A DNA stretch of 64,000 nucleotides from Amphiura filiformis (GCF_039555335.1 NC_092640.1:40840295-40904294), one strand, 5' to 3'; positions 12,201-22,022 are shown, counted from the first letter of the stretch. Notes: generated from the letters alone by a model not told the origin. Translations and numbers: made by a program.

Positions 12201-15200
12201 ATAAACATATTTTATCAAACAATAAAAGGAATTAATTGTATTGAAAGCTTGAAAGAGTAATTTCCAGTAACTAAATAGCGCCACCAAATGTCATTAATAG
12301 GCACATTTTATATCCGAAAAAGCTTTAAAAATGCTATAAAAGTGAATAATTTTGAAAAAGAGGGGAACTTAAAGTTGCGAATGACTCAAAAGCATCTGTA
12401 TACATTAGCATGATATCGCGTTTAGCTGTTTAAGCCTAAAGTTTGGTTGTACATTATGTTTTGTTTGAAAAACTAATAAACGATCCCTTCAAACAACCGT
12501 GAGTTAGCTTGAAATTCCCCATGAGAAGGAACTTACTGCTTATTGTCTCGTTGTAACCCGTACGAAACTCGGGGAGCTGATCCTGGTAGCGATGGTTATT
12601 GTGGTAAGTCTAGGGTGTGCGCTCTTGAAGCAGCAAAGTCCCTGAATTGTTGTTATTATTGTTTATGGAATAATGTGGGCCGTAGCGGTCAGCGACAACC
12701 TGTAAAGTGTGCTGAGGCTTGTGGATCAACGTCTAGGCGTTGTGCCTGTGCGTAGCGCACTATAAATCACTGCGCTTTAAGATGATAAAAAGAAAGTTAG
12801 GATGTAGTTTCCTAGTGTTGCAATCTAAAGTGATGTAGAAATGAAGAACTAGTTAAGTTGGAAAGTTCGGGATTAAGCAAAATTTAGTGCGATTGTAGTC
12901 CAATGTAATGATAATCAATGCACATGACACAAAATAATACTTGAAAAAGCTAATGGGCTCTATAAGGTCATCTTTGAAACTGGATCAAGAAGACTACTAG
13001 TATATTTTGCTAATGGAGTGATGTCATGTGACACATAAACAACAACTGTGAAAAGTTTAGTAAGTTTTAAAGTCACCGTTTTTTATATTTTGGCTACTGA
13101 TGTAAATCACAAAATCTCTAGGGCAAAATCTTAGATTATTTCCAAATTGACAACAATATGTTTTTAATTGGTATAATGCGAGTACACGTATGTTCACCGT
13201 CAGTGGCGTAGCGTGATTCTTCCGGAGGGATGGGGGCAAAAACGATGATTTGGGGGCCTGATGAGGGGGGGGGGCGTTGCAAGCCGTTTTTCTCAATTTT
13301 CAAATCGATATGTGCCGTACATTCCCCATGAAGCCATGCCACAGTTCATGCTGTTCACCATTTAAGTTTCATTGTGTCAATGGTTCATGAGAAAAGTTCA
13401 TTTCTGTGTTTAATTATTTACTAGAAATGAAATGTGTGGAAATTGATGTGTATTGGAGGAGGTGATTATCCAATAGCTGGACAGCTAAAAAGTGGTGCTA
13501 CTGGATATGTGAATGTAAACGGCAAGGAACTACAATGTAAAGCTGCCTCAATTGATCTCGGTCAAGATGTACCAGACCCAGGCTATGTAGTCGATGGATC
13601 ACCATGCGGACGTGGTAAAGTACGTTGTGTGTTTATGGCTGCAGGGGCTATTTTAACGTGCCTCCTGGCACGTTCGTGCAGTGAGCTTAAAAATTCGTGC
13701 AGTGAGAACTGAAAATCCGTGCTTAAATACATATACGCCATTAAGATTCAACACTGTGTTTTGGGCCAAAATAAAGTAAAATTGCTAAATTGTGCACGCT
13801 TTGCGCACATTGCTGGTGAAGAAAAGTGGAGACGAAAACTAAATACGCGCAGTGTGCCAAACGGTGAGTTCCTTTCCCCATATATCGTATGGCGGTAAAG
13901 TAGGGCTGATGATGCGGTCAGGATTGGCCGTGAAAATTTCCCACTCAAAAATAGTAAATCCAGTTGACTAGATTATAGTTTAATATTAATATTGTTTACT
14001 ACCTAGATGAATGATAATAACACAATGATGTGTGAAACTATAAATTGGTCATTATGTAAAACAAATAATACACAAACCATTTTAAACTTTTACATTTCGT
14101 AAAATATTGTTTCAATTTATAAAAAACTTTAGGGGGGACTTTTAAGTATTGGATCCTAGCACAGTGTTATAGCAAATGGAGACTTGAGCACAAGAAGACC
14201 GTAAGTCCATATTTGACATTTTGAGATATAATTGTTTAAACTTTTTAAAATAACATAATTTGGAAACCAAAAAAGCCATAATATTGATAATTCTCAGGTA
14301 CATGGGTATGGGCAAGAAGAATCATATTGTTTATCAACCAAGTAAATATCTGTAATATTGATCGATTTATCATTTTTGGACTTACGGTCTTCTTGCGCTC
14401 GGATTGAAACAAAAGCTTATAACTCAAAACTGAATGCAGATGTTGGAAATATTTAACCATTTATTTATTTATTTTTATTTATTTTAATCATATTTATCCA
14501 GGGTAGCCCAATTCAGCCAAATAGCTGGTCTAACATGGGGCCCTGCTACACATATATACAATAATTTAAAAGCAACAATTTTCAACATACAATTTATATA
14601 GTATATACAACTCTTAGACAAATTTAAAATACAAAAATACATACAATTTTCAAAGTAAATAAAAACACATCATTTACAAGTATATGCACAAAATTTTAAG
14701 ACTTGAATCTTTGTTTGAAAGTCTGCATATTTGTTGAGCTTCTTAATTCATTACTCAGCTTGTTCCAAACTTCAACCCCACTGTATGAAAAAAGATGATT
14801 TAAAATATTCAGTATCATAACCATTCATGCAAGGCGGAAGAGCCAATACATTTGTCGCAGCTTGTCTGGTGTTAACATTATGCTTTTCGTGTATATAAGA
14901 AAACCTGTTGATTAGGTACTGTGGAGCCATATCGTTTAGACATTTAAACATTAACAAAGATTTGAAATACATTGCACGATTTGGAAGTGATTCCCATCCT
15001 AATATAGGAAACATTATATCAGAAGACGTAAGGTAATTGGCACGTAATATGATTCTTGCACATCGCTTCTGTAACACACTTAATTTACGCATATCTTCAT
15101 TGAAGCGACCAAACCACACTACACTACAATAGTCGAACTGCGGTTGAATAAGAGCTTTGTATAAAACATTAAGAGTGCGTACGTCAAGATATGTTTTAAG

Positions 15201-18200
15201 ACGTCTTAAGAGTCCTATTTTACAAAAAAGCTTCTGTATAACAGAGTTAACATGATTGTGCCAGAGTAATTTAGAATCTATCTTTACACCAAGACATTTG
15301 GCACTATGAACTCTTTCAAGTTGACGATCATCAATGGTAACTGAAAAAGCAGAACATTTATCATTACGTAACTTAGGCTCACTACCAATGAGCATAACGT
15401 TTGTCTTTTCAGCATTAAGAAACAACTTGTTAACATTTAACCATGCCTTAATTGCAGAAAGATCTTCAGTGAGCTTTTTAGAAATAATATCAGTATCAGT
15501 ACCATTTACAGACAGCGTGGTATCATCTGCGTACATGGATATTTTCCCATGTGATACTACATTTGGCATATCATTGATAAAAATGAGAAATAATAATGGG
15601 CCCAATATACTGCCTTGGGGAACACCAACTTTCATTTCAAGTGAATCAGAAACAATACCCTTAAAAGTAACTCTTTGCTTTCTACATGACAAATATGAAG
15701 CAAACCATTTAACTGTATCTTCAGATGCTCCAATATCGTGGAGCTTTCTTAGCAAAATTTCATGATTTACGGTGTCGAACGCTTTTCTAAAGTCGATAAA
15801 GGCAACACCAGTCATTTTACCATTGTTGATGCCCGCAAGCCAATCGTCAACCATATCAACAAGAGCAGTTTCGGTAGAATGACCAGGACGAAAGCCTGAT
15901 TGATGAACATTCAAAATACCATTTCGATTTAAAAAGAGTAAACATGGTTATGCATAGCCCTTTCAATGATCTTACTTATTACAGGCAGGATGGAAATAGG
16001 CCTGTAATTATTGGTGTTATCAAGATCACCTCCTTTATGCAAAGGGATTACTTTGGCTTCTTTCCACAAAGTAGGAAAAATACCCTTTGACAAAGAGAGA
16101 TTCATAATATAAACTAAACTTTTTACAATGACTGGGCGAGCCAGTTTTAGTATCTTACAACTGACATCATCCAGACCTGTAGCCTTTTTATTGCTCATGG
16201 AGCGAATTTCTCTGTCAACAAAATCATATGAAATACATGGCATATTAAGAACAGGTTTAACTTGAAGATCTTCGCATGTAGGTAACACATTAACATCAGC
16301 AATATTATTAACATTGTTTACATCATTATTGGTAACATAATTACATCATAATTGCTTACACCATTATTGGTAAGCTATGTGCAAAGACGAGCAATTTGAC
16401 ACCTTGTTTGTTAAATTTGAAGGTTGTTTTAACATTGACCTCAGTTGACCTTCAACCGTAAGTGACCCACTTACTCATTAACCAAGCTCAAAATGTATGA
16501 TAAATTTTATATTTTCGTAATCGTTGTGATGAGACGAGTAATTTGACATGTCTCTTGACGACATTGGACAATTTTTGACTTCATCCAATAACTTCAAAAC
16601 CACATGTAACTCAATTTCGTCAAAAGTGGACTTACATTCTTCTTGCGCTCAGGTCTTCAAATGTTATTTTATTGTTATTGTGGTTATGTTGCATCTGTGC
16701 AGGTTTGTATGGATTCCAAGTGTCTCAATCTGACTGAGCTACATATACAGCAGTGTCCATATAACTGTCATGGTAATGGGGTAAGTCTTTAAACTTACTA
16801 TATATGTTTATTCCTCCATAGGTTCGCTATAAGAATATCGCTGCTGGAGCTTACCCAGCACTGCAAGTGAAGGGGAGGGGCATGAGCATTTCTACGCCAT
16901 CTTATTCTATTATAGGCGCCCAAAACGGAAATATGAGCAGGTAAAGCTGAATTAGAGCAACTGATTTTCTCCCACCTATATTTCTATGCCTTTCCTCCCT
17001 CTCCCTTTACCCTTTTTAGAGGGCGTGGTGAATTGGTCAAAGATGCTGTTGAGTGCGTAGGCCCCTCGTCCATGTTTAGAATGTCATGTCCTATTCTGCG
17101 GATCCAAATGGCTTTCTGTTCCAACCACTCCATAAATATATATCACGCGAGGGGGCTGAGAGGACTACCCATAGCCATGCCGAACCGTCTGATGAAACTA
17201 CTATAGTAGTGGTGAAACGACACTAAAATGTGAGTAAATCACAATCGTTTTTAGTTGGATTATTGTTCATAATGAACACAATTCACAGTTGAAATCAACA
17301 TTCCTAATGAACTTGTTCAAAGAAAATAATGTTTACTTTTTCCATTATTGATAGGTTTGTAACAGCAACAATCGCTGCCACTGTGATGATGATTGGGCAC
17401 CACCATTATGTAACACACCAGGTAATGGTGGAAGTATGGACAGTGGACCACCAACACCACCAAGAGGTAAGTACATGAATATTATAGGTAAAAAATGCGT
17501 ATCACTTGTCGTGAGTGAAATTGTACAAAATAATGCACCCGTTCTGAGAATGATCTTTTTAGAAATTAAGGTTTGCATTTGATTTACACGGTTTGTATTC
17601 TATAAATGCAAACATATCATTTCATATACTGATTTTAAGATGTGTGATCAATATTGCAGTCATTATTTCATCAATTCTTATATTTTGTTTTCTCCATTCC
17701 TTCCTAGATCGTGGTAGCAGTGCTACCACAGTGGCATTGCTAATCCTGTTTTTGGTAGTGTTACCACTATTAGGACTTGTTGCCATTGTTTCTTATTTGA
17801 AAAGAAATGAGCTTAAGAGTAGACTATGCAAACCAAGGTAGGATTCAAAGTATTTCACGATGTCACGATTGTTTGATGGCATGTAAAATGTAGTAATTTT
17901 TATGAAAAGGTGAACACTGATGGCGCTATTTATCTCAAATCTTGTTTTGATCCCAACAAGGGATAGACACTGGTATAATGGTATTAAAACATCAGAAAGA
18001 GAGTAACATATAACAAGGACATTTTCAAAAACTACTTTATAATAATAATGTAAGGAATAACTTTACGAAAATCTATGTTAAAAATAGCTAAACATATATG
18101 AGTATATTAGTGTGATCGCTGTTGGTATTTTCCAAGTCTAAAATTGTTAGAAAATGTAATAAATGATCACATCAAACAACCGTGGTGTGCGTGCAAAACG

Positions 18201-18836
18201 TTGTATGAAACATGATATCAAAATAACGCTGATTAAAAAAATAAGATTTTTAAAAATGTAATTTTTTTTAAATTGTTTTTTTCTCCCCAACCACATGACA
18301 CCCGCTAAAGTCAACCAAAGTGGTTCAACAAGAGATGGCAATTCCAATGATAAAATAAAATACAAATTGGCACTCAAATTCAAAATATTGTTGAATAATA
18401 TTTTATGATCTCCTAATGTGTATCTTCTGTCCACAGACAAAAGCAGCCGCAATATCATCCAGAATCTTCTAGTATGAATGAACAACGGGCAACATCGCCC
18501 TCAACAGGTAGAAGCCAACCATCTATATCTGAGCATCAAATTCAACATCACAACAACAGACTAGAATTCCATGATAGACCTTCACCGCAAAGACCTGTGT
18601 TGCCATCCAAAATCAGCCCTAATAGTGGTGGATCTTTGTCATCGATGCTACCACCACAAAGACCTTCCATACAACCATCACAAACCAGCAGTAAAGGTGG
18701 TGATTTAAAACCGCTGCCACTAAGACCCCCTGGGCTACTATCAAAGACAAATGAGGGCACAGCAGCCCCCCGGGCAGCAGTCAAGCCTCCAAAACAAGCT
18801 CTAAAGCCACCTGGAAGGTCTAATTTATCACATTAG
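29..18836 (+). CDS. ADAM family metalloprotease/disintegrin, 12 exons, 5' end outside window
   Basis: This is a membrane-anchored zinc protease of the ADAM (reprolysin/adamalysin) family, which sheds cell-surface proteins and binds integrins. Joining exons 29-204, 1030-1114, 3600-3739, 7351-7522, 8639-8809, 11097-11220, 11610-11730, 13425-13619, 16703-16780, 17355-17466, 17708-17837 and 18437-18836 gives 1904 nt. That is one base short of 635 codons, and the missing base is in the eighth exon. Domains in order are the C-terminal catalytic half with [12 protein letters not shown] and a CIM Met-turn, disintegrin, cysteine-rich, EGF-like, one transmembrane helix and a proline-rich tail. The catalytic residues are intact, so the protease is predicted to be active. 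The prodomain and first part of the catalytic domain lie before the window. The order and tail resemble ADAM8/9/12/19/33-type proteins; I cannot choose an orthologue. Confidence 0.93.
287..738. mobile_element. MITE-like foldback in an ADAM intron
   Basis: ATTAAAGCCATAATGTGTGA near 287 is repeated inverted at the other end (CACACATTATTGCTTTAAAG). The interior includes the GC-rich palindrome CCGGGTCGACCCGG. The stretch 310-430 matches 20218-20350, so it is a repeat family. Confidence 0.6.
758..956. mobile_element. Short foldback element
   Basis: ATAAACGGGT and ACCCGTTTAT flank an imperfect inverted repeat with inner arms GCGGTAGTTTTTA and AAAAAACTACCG. It is non-coding. Confidence 0.5.
1030..1114 (+). 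CDS. ADAM exon: catalytic domain, GTTVGIAS segment
   Basis: Acceptor AG is at 1028-1029 and the donor is gttaga at 1115. It encodes a segment ending [14 protein letters not shown], which corresponds to the conserved family stretch G(T/S)TVG-A--G-MCS---G-NQ just before the zinc site. It enters with one base and leaves in phase 0. Confidence 0.9.
1115..2500. other. ADAM intron, no recognisable feature
   Basis: AT-rich intronic sequence. No exon-like reading frame, inverted repeat or known element is visible to me. Confidence 0.5.
2503..3090 (+). repeat. Older copy of the 53.6-kb foldback repeat
   Basis: Apart from the inserted MITE, this stretch matches 53560-53905 (the shared run from CCTTACACTTGGAAAAATAA to GAAAAGTACAGA). 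A Lys-rich 82-codon frame at 2842-3090 runs through it, but the other copy does not keep it open, so I do not call a gene. Confidence 0.6.
2628..2854. mobile_element. TA-flanked MITE inside an older repeat
   Basis: Ends are about 25-bp inverted repeats (TGTATCAAAATAATTGGTAC and its partner ending GATACACCCTG), flanked by TA at 2626-2627 and 2855-2856. The related repeat near 53660 reads straight through this site, so this is a real insertion. The TA duplication suggests a Tc1/mariner-type non-autonomous element. Confidence 0.75.
3161..3557. mobile_element. MITE, GCGCCGCCAGCGG family, copy 1
   Basis: Left end AATTCTCGCGTTTCACAATA then GCGCCGCCAGCGG. The right end is the inverted partner (CCGCTGGAGGCGC, then TATTGTGAAATGCGAGAA). 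The same family occurs at 22650-23078. Confidence 0.7.
3600..3739 (+). CDS. ADAM exon: zinc-binding site and Met-turn
   Basis: The exon begins DHGEH and contains the full zinc motif [12 protein letters not shown] at 3642-3677: three His ligands, catalytic Glu, Gly turn and final Asp. The Met-turn CIMQP follows. Two donors are possible. gtaagt at 3732 would put the next exon out of frame with a stop, while gtatgt at 3740 leaves phase 2 and joins in frame to [11 protein letters not shown], so I chose 3739. A MITE (3161-3557) ends about 43 bases upstream of the exon. Confidence 0.93.
4016..5720. repeat. Cluster of CACATACGATAGTGT motifs in both orientations
   Basis: The motif or its reverse occurs near 4016, 4207, 4245, 4270, 5462, 5510, 5532 and 5697, often followed by TGCA. 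Spacing is irregular. Inverted pairs such as CGTAAGTGCAGTTGGGACAG near 4021 and GACTGTTTTGCACTTAC near 5394 suggest remains of nested inverted-repeat transposons. Confidence 0.5.
6001..7006 (+). mobile_element. Tc1/mariner-like non-autonomous transposon with transposase relic
   Basis: Ends CAGGGTGTCCC and GGGACACCCTG are flanked by TA on both sides (5999-6000, 7007-7008). Terminal inverted repeats are about 200 bp. Between them a frame at 6167-6445 keeps a transposase-like C-terminus ([10 protein letters not shown], then [20 protein letters not shown]), but the catalytic domain is gone. A related element lies at 58808-59656. Confidence 0.75.
7351..7522 (+). CDS. ADAM exon: end of catalytic domain, start of disintegrin domain
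   Basis: After the acceptor at 7349-7350 it reads [15 protein letters not shown], then the short linker and [18 protein letters not shown], the standard ADAM catalytic-to-disintegrin transition (CGNG--E-GEECDCG). The donor is gttggt, weak at +3, but phase 0 joins exactly to the next exon. Confidence 0.9.
7523..8638. other. ADAM intron, no recognisable element
   Basis: AT-rich intronic sequence between the disintegrin exons. I see no coding or transposon signature that I can support. Confidence 0.5.
8639..8809 (+). CDS. ADAM exon: disintegrin domain
   Basis: 57 codons, phase 0 at both ends, acceptor at 8637-8638 and donor gtaaag at 8810. It carries the dense cysteine pattern of the disintegrin domain, including [11 protein letters not shown] and the loop [14 protein letters not shown]. 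The loop has no RGD. It fits R-x6-DLPEY, close to the R-x6-DLPEF motif reported as an integrin alpha9beta1 site in vertebrate ADAMs; function here is inference. Confidence 0.93.
8817..9985. repeat. Intronic repeat, paralogous to 43893-44710
   Basis: From ATATGTGGCCGTACA to about GATTCGTAGTGTACAGTCA this part is closely similar to 43.9-44.7 kb. Each copy carries a different insertion the other lacks (9036-9607 here, 44216-44463 there). Confidence 0.8.
9036..9607. mobile_element. 572-bp foldback MITE with TTAA duplication (piggyBac-like)
   Basis: Flanked by TTAA at 9032-9035 and 9608-9611. The paralogous segment has a single TTAA at 44074-44077 in the same context (ATCCTTAAATAGC). Ends start GGTTGG and finish CCAACC, and long inverted arms share GGAAACTTTCGGGCCTCATA and the partner TATGAGGCCCGAAAGTTTCC. 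TTAA duplication is characteristic of piggyBac-type transposition. It is non-coding. Confidence 0.85.
10701..11017. mobile_element. Possible hAT-type MITE
   Basis: Starts CAGTAGCGTAGCTAGG, close to the CAGTGGCGTAGC end seen at 13203 and 21551, and ends with a degenerate inverted partner (CTGTCTACGTCCCTG). The end match is poor. Confidence 0.35.
11097..11220 (+). CDS. ADAM exon: cysteine-rich domain, first part
   Basis: Begins [13 protein letters not shown] directly after the CTGRSNE end of the disintegrin exon, as in other ADAMs (CP-D-Y--NG--C). It includes [18 protein letters not shown]. Acceptor 11095-11096, donor gtaagt at 11221, leaving phase 1. Confidence 0.92.
11508..11577 (+). repeat. 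Truncated SINE-like 3' end
   Basis: About 70 bases (GTGTGCTGAGGTTTGTGGAT to ACTATAAATCACTGCGCT) match the 3' end of the repeat at 12543-12777. It lies only about 30 bases before an ADAM exon. Confidence 0.6.
11610..11730 (+). CDS. ADAM exon: cysteine-rich domain, second part
   Basis: Enters with two bases and reads [20 protein letters not shown], then NCGYTKD through DIFFPCKKG, a conserved ADAM stretch (C----N-----GNCG). Donor gtatgt at 11731, leaving phase 2. Confidence 0.92.
11944..12012 (+). repeat. tRNA-derived SINE head
   Basis: TTAGCTCAATCGATAAGG resembles a tRNA A box and GGTTAGAACCC a B box at normal spacing. It does not fold as a full tRNA, so I read it as a SINE promoter relic. 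It abuts the MITE at 12038. Confidence 0.5.
12038..12501. mobile_element. MITE, CACGGTTGTTTGATG family, copy 1
   Basis: Terminal inverted repeats CACGGTTGTTTGATG and CAAACAACCGTG, with an AT-rich interior that includes TGGCGCTATTTAT. Relatives lie at 17864-18184, 43098-43457 and, partial, near 61868-62125. Confidence 0.7.
12543..12777 (+). repeat. SINE-like repeat, longer copy
   Basis: Shares its last 70 bases with 11508-11577. A 70-codon cysteine-rich frame crosses it but does not fit any ADAM exon: it lacks the needed phase and interrupts the cysteine-rich domain. I call it a repeat, not a gene. Confidence 0.5.
13425..13619 (+). CDS. ADAM exon: cysteine-rich domain, third part, with a one-base frameshift
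   Basis: With the required phase the exon opens NEMCGN and hits TGA at 13444-13446. From 13440 a second frame reads [14 protein letters not shown] through to CGRGK at the donor gtacgt (13620). The family expects CGKL here, so GGAAATTG should carry a fourth A (GGA AAA TTG). The exon is 195 nt where 196 would restore frame. The rest is well conserved and meets the next exon in phase 0. The cause is either a consensus error in an A run or a real null mutation. Confidence 0.85.
14165..14406. repeat. Inverted pair of GCAAGAAGACCGTAAGTCCA motifs
   Basis: GAGCACAAGAAGACCGTAAG at about 14185 and its inverse near 14378-14403 form a foldback. A further inverse copy lies at 16627-16651, beyond the LINE. 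Confidence 0.55.
14459..16288 (-). mobile_element. 5'-truncated CR1/L2-group LINE with reverse transcriptase
   Basis: On the minus strand 15929-16288 encodes the RT start ([33 protein letters not shown]). 14772-15914 continues with [50 protein letters not shown] and YADDT, then thumb and C-terminal parts. The two parts are out of frame by one base at a five-T run (plus strand A run at 15931-15935). The endonuclease half is missing. The 3' end carries a TTTA-rich tail (14459-14487 on the plus strand). It sits in an ADAM intron, antisense to the gene. Confidence 0.9.
16703..16780 (+). CDS. ADAM exon: end of cysteine-rich domain, start of EGF-like module
   Basis: 26 codons, phase 0 at both ends, reading [14 protein letters not shown] and ending [11 protein letters not shown]. 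This is the usual ADAM transition (C----C----- C---C-G-G). Donor gtaagt at 16781. Confidence 0.9.
17355..17466 (+). CDS. ADAM exon: EGF-like module and stalk
   Basis: Reads [19 protein letters not shown], finishing the EGF-like cysteines, then a Gly/Ser/Pro stalk ([16 protein letters not shown]). Donor gtaagt at 17467, phase 1. Confidence 0.9.
17708..17837 (+). CDS. ADAM exon: transmembrane helix
   Basis: After DRGSSATT comes a single hydrophobic helix of about 22 residues ([20 protein letters not shown]), then the basic stop-transfer [17 protein letters not shown] type I orientation follows from the domain order. Donor gtagga at 17838, phase 2. Confidence 0.9.
17864..18184. mobile_element. 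MITE, CACGGTTGTTTGATG family, copy 2
   Basis: Starts CACGATTGTTTGATGGCATG and ends ATCAAACAACCGTG. It lies in the intron between the transmembrane and tail exons of the ADAM gene. Confidence 0.75.
18437..18836 (+). CDS. ADAM terminal exon: proline-rich cytoplasmic tail
   Basis: About 132 residues rich in Pro, Ser and Gln, ending SNLSH and TAG (18834-18836). It contains RPSPQRP, which fits the class I SH3 ligand form RxxPxxP, and several other PP-rich patches such as LPLRPP and KPPGR. Tails of this kind bind SH3 proteins in several ADAMs; the partner here is unknown. I saw no AATAAA close downstream. Confidence 0.9.
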
Positions 18837-19785
18837 AATGTCAATAATGCGGTTCAGTTGAAAATAGGCCCGTTTCTCTAATAGACCCAACGTTCGTGAG
18901 AGAAAACCAGAAGTGGCCCGAGACCAGTTTCTGTTGACGTTAAAATGAAACCACAGATTAAGCCAAGAAAATTGGGCAATAATACTCAGTATATAGTGCT
19001 TCATATAGTATGTGATTGTAACTATATCGTATATGAAAAAAACAAGGCAGTGACTAATTGAAGAATAATACTCTGCAAACATAATGATTATTTGTAGCAT
19101 AGACAATGTGTTGATATACAGTCATTTCCAAAAGGGCATGTTATCGTAGCCAGAGATAAAAAAAATACTAGTTTGCGTCTGACGTTACTTTCAAAACTCA
19201 GAAACGATTTTGTTTACGAGTTGTTGTTATGATTGAGTTTCTGAACGCGGCGGTGAAACGCGTGTCTTAATGTTAATTTTGTACAAACATAATAACCGTC
19301 GCAAAAGTTAGGTCTTAGTAATAGGAAACTTTCTTTCCCGAAGCACCATGTCAACAATGCCCAGAAAAGTACCGTAATTGTTCACCATTTTCGTCGATTC
19401 CTTTCTTCCCAATGAAGGCACCAGATGAATCAAGCTTCCTCTTACGCGTTACTAACCAATCAAGTGTGGTGGGGAATTTGATTGACAGTGACATCAGACA
19501 AAAAACTAGTCTTTATAATTCAGTCTCCGATTATAACTACAGAGAAATTGAAAGTGTTATATTTAAACAGAAGTTGTCATTTATAGAAATTATCATAAGT
19601 GCCTTTATTGTTTGTAACGACCAAACTTCAGTTGTTGCTCTTGAATTTTGCTGATCAAATATCACAACAAACTCATTTTTTGTTGTTACATTTTGCATTG
19701 TGAACGATCTGACTCAACCAGGTCAAAAGAAGCAATTTTTTTCCAGTATCTAAAATTTGCATTCTCCACCTTAAGCATGATTGTC

Positions 19786-19839
19786 ACATAACATAACATA
19801 ACATAACATAACATAACATAACATAACATAACATAACAT
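19786..19839. repeat. (ACATA)n microsatellite
   Basis: About eleven near-perfect ACATA units. Confidence 0.95.
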
Positions 19840-21411
19840 CGGGATTTAAGATTTAGCTGAATTCTTCCACAGTTTCGATTAGAATAGAATAGACAAATGG
19901 GTAACTTCCATTTGATATACTCTCTCCAGTTGTGGAAGATACATGTAAAACCACAATGCAGGGGGGGGGGGTTATAGGTTTCAATATGATAAACCAAGAC
20001 AACTAAATTTGAAAAATATACTCCCCCTGTGGAAGATATCAAAATCTTCAACAGAAGTAGTGTGGATTTCAACTGGAATAACCATTTGCCGTTGCGCCAG
20101 CATCTTTCGCAGTCGCTAACCATTTGCCTCAGGGTCTTTCTATACAGAAAACGTTCAGCAGAACAAAGCCCTGATCACAGTTTATGACTTGAGTGACAAA
20201 TCAAGGCCATAAATAAGTGATTTATTTGCTCACAGGGACGCCCTCAATTTCTCTTGAATGTCTACTTTTTGCACGATTGTAATATCCAATGCGGTGTACT
20301 AATATACCATGCGAAAGTCTAAGTCGGAAATATGCTTTAATGACAGTAATTTAAGGTAAATAAACCAACTATATATTTTAACCTGTTGCGATTTGGTAGT
20401 TCACAGCATCTTGCGAATGGTAGAGAGAATAGACAAAAATTGCATTGATCACCCCGGATTGATCACTTCAAAGTGAGAATGTAGAAGAATTCAAATATCG
20501 CAGATATACTTTTGTAGGTTCTGTGGTTCTTGAGTTATGTTGTAAAGGGGGCTGAAACAACAACACTTTTGTAAAACCTACATAACTCATTAAAAACAAT
20601 GAATAAAAGTTTTCAAAGTATGTGATTTATAGAACGAACTTTTACAAAACATCAAAGTGTTATTTTTCAATAATATATTAATTTAGATAATGAAAATCGA
20701 TTTGTTTTTGGTGCTTCGACCAACAATACCTAGTCTATTTTTGTTTTAAATATTATAGTAAATTATCCTTAGGTCTACAAAAGGTTTGTTTGCCCTTTCA
20801 AGGCTTAAAAAAGAGGATCGGTCGGTAGATTTTCTTTAGACATGTCAGCAGTCAGACAATGTTGGTCAAAGGTTATTTTTAGATAGTTCATCAAAATTAA
20901 GATATTGGGATCAGAAGAAAGCTCATAGTTGTTTCATTGTCTCAGTGAAATTTAACGCCTGAGATATTATTCGTTTAGATTGTATGAACAAAAACGTAGT
21001 GATTTGTGGTAACCACATCGGATCACCGGAAGTGTATGCACTATCGTATGGGACATTCTTTATGCTTCTCATATCAAATCCGCTGGAGTCAAAATTAGAA
21101 ACATATTGTTTTAAAGGATGTCTCCGGCAATCACAACATTATGTTATGTTAGAAAATTAATTATCAAGCACTAATCACGCGGTTTTATTTTTTTTTTAAA
21201 TCATAATATTGACCATAAAAATAAATTAATACAATGTAGAGATCATAGAAAACAGAACATGAACAATCGGACGACTACGCCCCTTTAAATGTGCACGTCC
21301 ATGTTTTGAATTAAACATTGCTCACCCGATAAATGAAGGCACTATTTGGTTTATTTAAAGGTAAAAATCATCTCACAAATACCATATTTTTAACAGTCAT
21401 TTTTTTCTTCA

Positions 21412-21450
21412 AAAAACAAACAAACAAAAAACAAACAAACAAAAAACAAC
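21412..21450. repeat. (AAAC)n microsatellite
   Basis: Repeated AAAC/AAACAA units. Confidence 0.85.
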
Positions 21451-21550
21451 AGGTGATTTCTGGATTATTGGATCGATCTGAAAGGACAAGCAAACCTTTT
21501 TGGGCCTGATTTACCTCTCCGTTAAATAGCTTTCTTGTGATCTGGTCAGC

Positions 21551-21823
21551 ATAGGCGTAGCTCCCGGGGGTGGTGGATAAATATTTTGATAGGGGGGATG
21601 GTCCATACAATCATCCCCCCAATGTTGACGCCTGTATGTGGGTTTCTGACCAAATTAACCTCATATTTGGCCATTTAAGCGCTTTTGCACCATGTTTCAC
21701 CAGTTTAGCTTCAATACGGCAACATTTGTACCATAAACTTATTCTGTCGCCAAAAGCTGCTGGATTAACTATACTTTTTTCTAAGCCCATCCCCCATGTC
21801 AGAGAGAAATCTACGCCACTGCT
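21551..21823. mobile_element. hAT-like MITE
   Basis: CATAGGCGTAGCTCC at one end and TCTACGCCACTG at the other give the CAGTGGCGTA-type end known for many hAT elements. No transposase. It lies just beyond the 3' end of the minus-strand cysteine-rich gene. Confidence 0.5.
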
Positions 21824-21904
21824 AGCCGGTTTATACTAACATTTTATACTAACAGATCTACACTATACGTGCAATTTAAGCCTCATTTATATTAATAATA
21901 ATAT

Positions 21905-22022
21905 TTAGCCAACGCCTGCATAAACTGGACATGTTTCGCGCTTCTTCCGTACAACAGACCACCTGCATGCCTCCTCGTCAAAGATTCTTTCACAGTCGTC
22001 GTCAAAACTGGTCGGATACATT
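21905..22022 (-). CDS. Exon 3: acidic/cysteine C-terminus
   Basis: Acceptor TTTTATTTCAG. One base completes the Pro codon from exon 2, then MYPTSFDDDCERIFDEEACR and RKKRETCPVYAGVG, ending TAA. If translated on its own it could start at its first Met. Confidence 0.6.

Larger units (their letters stand above)
18837..21550. other. Intergenic region downstream of the ADAM gene
   Basis: No gene seen. It holds an ACATA microsatellite, a partial relative of the 287-738 repeat at 20218-20350, and shared repeat fragments such as GTCTCCGGCAATCACAACAT near 21120, which recurs near 31070, 36540 and 40600. Confidence 0.5.

Noticed and set aside
12543-12755. 70-codon cysteine-rich frame ([15 protein letters not shown]...) as an extra ADAM exon
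   Set aside because: It would interrupt the conserved run from FFPCKKG to NEMCG, has no matching splice phase, and its end is a repeat also present at 11508-11577.
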